Origin: Candidatus Falkowbacteria bacterium UBA2355
GTDB taxonomy: Bacteria; Patescibacteriota; Patescibacteriia; Patescibacteriales; Patescibacteriaceae
Assembly: GCA_002344425.1 (NCBI GenBank)
Contig: DDTV01000002.1
Span: 4,452-21,696, forward strand
Direction of reading: 5' to 3'
DNA: 17,245 bases
The notes beneath the pieces were generated by a model. That model searched no databases. It saw only the letters and a list, made by a program, of their open reading frames with translations, and had not been told where the DNA came from. Position numbers and translations under genes: made by a program. Shown here in pieces: positions 14,731 through 17,245 of this stretch. Numbering within the stretch: position 1 is the stretch's first letter; the number at the start of each line of letters is the position of its first letter.

Positions 14731-15282
14731 TTATTTTCCCTGGATTTTTTCAATTGCTTCATCGAGTTGGGCGTAGAGTTCTGCTTCCGAGCCATTGTTA
14801 TTGATATGGAATTCGGCTTTTAACATAAGAGGAGGGATTAGAACTTCGGTTTCTTTTTGGTTGTCTTTTATGAAATCTCCCATAGTTTTTTTGGCGTCGT
14901 CAGCGTTCTGCAGTCGCTTGGTCAGTCTTTCATAACGCGTTTCAAGATCAGCATCAATGCTGATTAAATGGAAATGCGGAAAATCAGTTAAATATTTTAA
15001 ATCCGCTTCACGGCGTATTCCTTCAACAACAATAATATCGGCCTTGTCATTTTTAATATCCTGGGCCATAGTACGCGCCAAAGTATCTTCACCGAACTCT
15101 TGTCTGAGGAGCGTCGATAAGTTTTGAAGATTTTGTCTGTTTTCTTCAATATATAGGCGCTGGAGAATATCGCGCAAAGCGTCGGAAAAGCCGTAGTGGC
15201 TGGCTTTGTATTTATTGACAAGATATTCTGCCGCCGTGCCCTTGCCGGAAGACAGTAATCCGATGATGCCTATGATTATCAT
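14731..15282 (-). CDS. P-loop nucleotide kinase-like protein in the thymidylate cluster
   Basis: This 183-residue P-loop protein resembles small nucleoside-monophosphate or dephospho-CoA kinases. The Walker A motif is GLLSSGKGT (8-16), followed by a GFSDALRDIL substrate helix (31-40). A strand ends in VVEGIRREAD (85-94), like the EGIR/DGIR segment of the archaeal UPF0200 and CoaE-like groups. A lid-like basic region lies at RYERLTKRLQNADDAKK (116-132). Its ATG overlaps the DHFR stop in an ATGA, the mark of coupled translation. With thyA and DHFR upstream, a role as a deoxynucleotide monophosphate kinase is the natural guess. Dephospho-CoA kinase or another small-molecule kinase remains possible, so no gene symbol is given. 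Confidence 0.8.
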   Translation of the reverse strand: MIIIGIIGLLSSGKGTAAEYLVNKYKASHYGFSDALRDILQRLYIEENRQNLQNLSTLLRQEFGEDTLARTMAQDIKNDKADIIVVEGIRREADLKYLTDFPHFHLISIDADLETRYERLTKRLQNADDAKKTMGDFIKDNQKETEVLIPPLMLKAEFHINNNGSEAELYAQLDEAIEKIQGK

Positions 15283-15764
15283 TTTATTTTTTCATAATCA
15301 CTAAAGTCAAAGCCCTCGTGCTTTTCTTCGCTAACTTTTTTCCATTTACTCCAATCAACTTCCGGAAATAAGACGTCGCCTTTAATTACTTGATGGACAT
15401 GGGTTAAATGCATTTTATCGGCCAAGCTGATCGTCTGCTGATAAATTTGACCGCCGCCGATAATCATAATTTCTTTTTCATCCAAATCAAGCAGTCCTTT
15501 TAAATCATGCAAGACCACGACGCCTTCGGGAAATTGATCATTTTGGTCGCGGGTGACAACAATGTTTTTACGGTTTGGCAAGGGTTTGCCCAGACGTTTC
15601 ATGACCGATTCAAAAGTTTTCTTGCCCATTAAAACCGTCTGGCCCGTTGTTAAGGCTTTGAAATGTTTTAAATCTTCTGGGATATACCAAGGTAGATCGT
15701 TATGGTCGCCGATAATATTATTATCGGAAACCGCGGCGACGATCGTGATAATCGGTTTAGACAT
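15279..15764 (-). CDS. folA: Dihydrofolate reductase
   Basis: DHFR uses NADPH to reduce dihydrofolate to tetrahydrofolate, regenerating the cofactor that ThyA consumes. The 161-residue product has the family length. It shows VAAVSDNNIIGDHNDLPW (9-26), the substrate-site Trp26 and catalytic Asp31 (PEDLKHFK), the NADPH motif MGKKTFES (46-53), and IGGGQIYQ (102-109). The segment KMHLTHVHQVIKGDVLFP (117-134) is the usual late block. The start ATG shares one base with the thyA stop (TAATG), and its TGA overlaps the kinase start, so the three genes are translationally coupled. Confidence 0.97.
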   Translation of the reverse strand: MSKPIITIVAAVSDNNIIGDHNDLPWYIPEDLKHFKALTTGQTVLMGKKTFESVMKRLGKPLPNRKNIVVTRDQNDQFPEGVVVLHDLKGLLDLDEKEIMIIGGGQIYQQTISLADKMHLTHVHQVIKGDVLFPEVDWSKWKKVSEEKHEGFDFSDYEKIK

Positions 15765-16723
15765 TATGATTTCTTTCCTTCAAACAGGCCGCCGGAAACG
15801 CTTAACTCGGCTTTAATCGGTGGATGCGCTTGATAATTTATCAGCTTGACCAGTTCGGGCTTAAAGTCATCAATCGTTTTGAGCGCTGGATCAAGTTCAA
15901 CTGTCGGAAAAGGCAGAGGCTCGCGCGTCAGTTGTTCTTTGACTTGATCGAGGTGGTTTTCATAAATGTGAACGTCGCCGAAAGTATGGATGAATTCCCC
16001 GGGCTCATAACCGGTCACCCGAGCCAGAATTATTGTCAGCAGAGCGTAAGAAGCTATATTGAAGGGCACGCCCAAGAAAATATCGGCACTGCGCTGATAG
16101 AGCTGTAAAGATAATTTACCGTCTATGACGTTGAATTGATACATGTTGTGGCAAATCGGGAAATAAGAAGCATCTTGCGGACTTGCCATCGTATATAGGT
16201 ATTCGGGGTTCCAAGAATTAACAATCAGGTTATGGGCGCTCGGATCTTCTTTGAGTTCTTTAATGGCCCAAGCCAATTGATCAATGGTCTTGCCCGTTCT
16301 GGTCGGCCAGTGACGCCAAAGTTCTCCGTAAATGCGGGGCAAGACGCCGTGTTGGGCGGCAAAGGCATCGTCATTGCTTAACTTTTCAACAAAGGTTTCT
16401 TTGTCCATCGGCGCTTCATGGCCCGCTTCTACCTTTTTTTTATAAATCTTGTATGGGTAATCGTCCCAGATATGAACACCCTTGCGAGTTAAATAAGAAA
16501 CATTATTTTGTCCCGAAGCAAACCAATAGAGTTCTTCCAAAACGCCTTTCCAAAAAACTTTTTTGGTTGTCAAAAGCGGAAAGCCCTTGGACAAGTCAAA
16601 GCGTATTTGTTTGCCGAATAAGCTGTAGGATGCGTCGCCCGTGCCGCGGTCAACTTTGCGGAAACCGCTATCTAGGATTTCTTTTAATAAATCTAAATAT
16701 TGATACTCAGGATGTTTGTCCAT
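15764..16723 (-). CDS. thyA: Thymidylate synthase ThyA, with unusual phosphate-binding residues
   Basis: ThyA methylates dUMP to dTMP using methylene-tetrahydrofolate. The start chosen (ATG at 16721-16723) is one base after the upstream CYTH stop. A longer frame to 16825 would run 100 bases into that gene and adds no family-like sequence. In the 319-residue product the catalytic Cys191 (in FPICHNMYQF), Glu64, Trp86, Arg26, QRSAD with Arg211, Asn222 in GVPFNIASYALL and His252/Tyr254 are all present. Asn222 supports dUMP rather than dCMP as substrate. Two oddities stand out. The cross-dimer Arg-Arg pair (E. coli Arg126/127) reads His164-Asn165 here, and the Pro before the catalytic Cys is Ile. 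In addition, about ten residues (SGGLFEGKKS) extend the normally fixed C-terminus. An insertion at about 95-125 matches the longer L. casei-type enzymes. Confidence 0.95.
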   Translation of the reverse strand: MDKHPEYQYLDLLKEILDSGFRKVDRGTGDASYSLFGKQIRFDLSKGFPLLTTKKVFWKGVLEELYWFASGQNNVSYLTRKGVHIWDDYPYKIYKKKVEAGHEAPMDKETFVEKLSNDDAFAAQHGVLPRIYGELWRHWPTRTGKTIDQLAWAIKELKEDPSAHNLIVNSWNPEYLYTMASPQDASYFPICHNMYQFNVIDGKLSLQLYQRSADIFLGVPFNIASYALLTIILARVTGYEPGEFIHTFGDVHIYENHLDQVKEQLTREPLPFPTVELDPALKTIDDFKPELVKLINYQAHPPIKAELSVSGGLFEGKKS

Positions 16724-16724
16724 A

Positions 16725-17245
16725 TTATTCAATGTTAAAAACTTTATCGGTGCCGTAATATTCCGGCCAGTGCGTATTGTAGTGTTCAAACATGCGCGCC
16801 AAACGGTCTTGGTTAAGTTCTTCAACGCCCAACTCGGCCATAGCTTGGCGCAAATCGTTTTTGGCGCTTTCGGCGTTTGATGAGTCTTCTAAGATGGATT
16901 CGAACTCGGCTAGGTAGCCGTAGCCGGCGTTTCTATCAACGGTGACATTGTAATCTTTATATTTGAATTCCTGTCTGTCGCGCGACCATTTTGAAAGATA
17001 TTCAAAACCCGAATCCAAAAATATTTTATCAAGCTGATCAAGGCTCAAGGCGACCGGACTTTCCAATTCCAAGCGCGCGGTGCCGTTAGAAGACGAAGTT
17101 TCGTCAACGGCGAGTTTCATAACAAAAATAACCTGGCCGTCGGCTTCGCGGCTGCGCAAAGAATAATCCTTGACTTTCGGTATCAGCGCTTCCAGTTCGC
17201 TTTGTTTGTCCGGAGCTATATGGCCCTTTAAATTTTTAGCTAAAA
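16725..17245 (-). CDS. CYTH-domain protein, 5'-truncated by the window edge
   Basis: CYTH enzymes hydrolyse or cyclise triphosphate-containing substrates inside a beta-tunnel (class IV adenylate cyclases, thiamine triphosphatases, inorganic triphosphatases). The frame stays open to the window end, giving about 173 visible residues and no true start. The TTG at 17157-17159 is internal. Visible elements are SLRSREADGQVIFVMKLAV (a strand pair typical of the domain), RARLELESP-like RLELESPV, then DRQEFKYKDYNVTVDRNAGYGYLAEFE. The latter is the D-x-x-x-G-x-G-x-x-x-E-x-E pattern of the second half, followed by C-terminal helices. The N-terminal E-x-E-x-K motif is outside. It is one base upstream of thyA and so is probably co-transcribed. 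The exact activity cannot be told. Confidence 0.85.
   Translation of the reverse strand, partial: LAKNLKGHIAPDKQSELEALIPKVKDYSLRSREADGQVIFVMKLAVDETSSSNGTARLELESPVALSLDQLDKIFLDSGFEYLSKWSRDRQEFKYKDYNVTVDRNAGYGYLAEFESILEDSSNAESAKNDLRQAMAELGVEELNQDRLARMFEHYNTHWPEYYGTDKVFNIE

Noticed and set aside
16724..16825. An in-frame extension of thyA to an ATG at 16825.
   Set aside because: It runs 100 bases into the CYTH gene and adds a sequence with no family resemblance. The ATG at 16723, one base after the upstream stop, fits both the family and the local junction pattern.
17157..17159. A TTG as start codon of the CYTH protein.
   Set aside because: The frame stays open to the window end and the residues upstream (DYSLRSREADG) continue the domain, so the true start is outside the window.
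1..17245. tRNA genes, rRNA, CRISPR arrays, transposases or insertion-sequence ends.
   Set aside because: None was recognised by reading both strands. Covariance-model and repeat searches could not be run.

Overview
The window looks like part of a small, streamlined bacterial genome of the Patescibacteria (CPR, probably Parcubacteria-like). This is inferred from three things: very tight gene packing, core genes that almost all lack Shine-Dalgarno sites, and a HrcA repressor much shorter than usual. TGA clearly ends several genes (mreC, the PBP2 gene, the DHFR gene), so a code with TGA reassigned, as in Gracilibacteria/SR1, is unlikely.

Layout. Positions 1-4174 (+) carry a cell-shape operon: mreB (5' end outside the window), mreC, mreD and the elongation transpeptidase PBP2. 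A 67-base gap packs together a CIRCE operator, a sigma70-type promoter inside it, and a hairpin plus T-run. Positions 4242-9081 (+) hold a heat-shock operon: short hrcA, grpE, a small Hsp20, dnaK, a DUF3467-type small protein, and dnaJ with a GTG start. It ends in a clear intrinsic terminator.

Positions 9115-11232 (+) are an A+T-rich accessory island with its own strong promoter. It has three genes for small exported proteins of unknown function and two strong terminators. Unlike the core genes, these have strong Shine-Dalgarno motifs. The first two share an almost identical leader in which the Shine-Dalgarno motif lies in a small hairpin. All three predicted mature proteins begin with Gln. 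This is the most novel part of the window.

Positions 11262-12182 (+) encode the tRNA modification enzyme MiaA. It overlaps tail to tail with a minus-strand block running to the window end. In transcription order that block is a CYTH-domain gene (5' end outside the window), thyA, dihydrofolate reductase, a P-loop kinase, gatB and a D-2-hydroxyacid dehydrogenase. The first four are butted or overlapped and form a likely thymidylate module: ThyA makes dTMP and dihydrofolate, DHFR regenerates tetrahydrofolate, and the kinase may phosphorylate a nucleotide. The ThyA is odd: the paired arginines that bind the substrate phosphate across the dimer are replaced by His-Asn, and the C-terminus is extended.

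No tRNA, rRNA, CRISPR array, transposase or insertion sequence was seen. No stretch longer than 300 bases lacks a gene.
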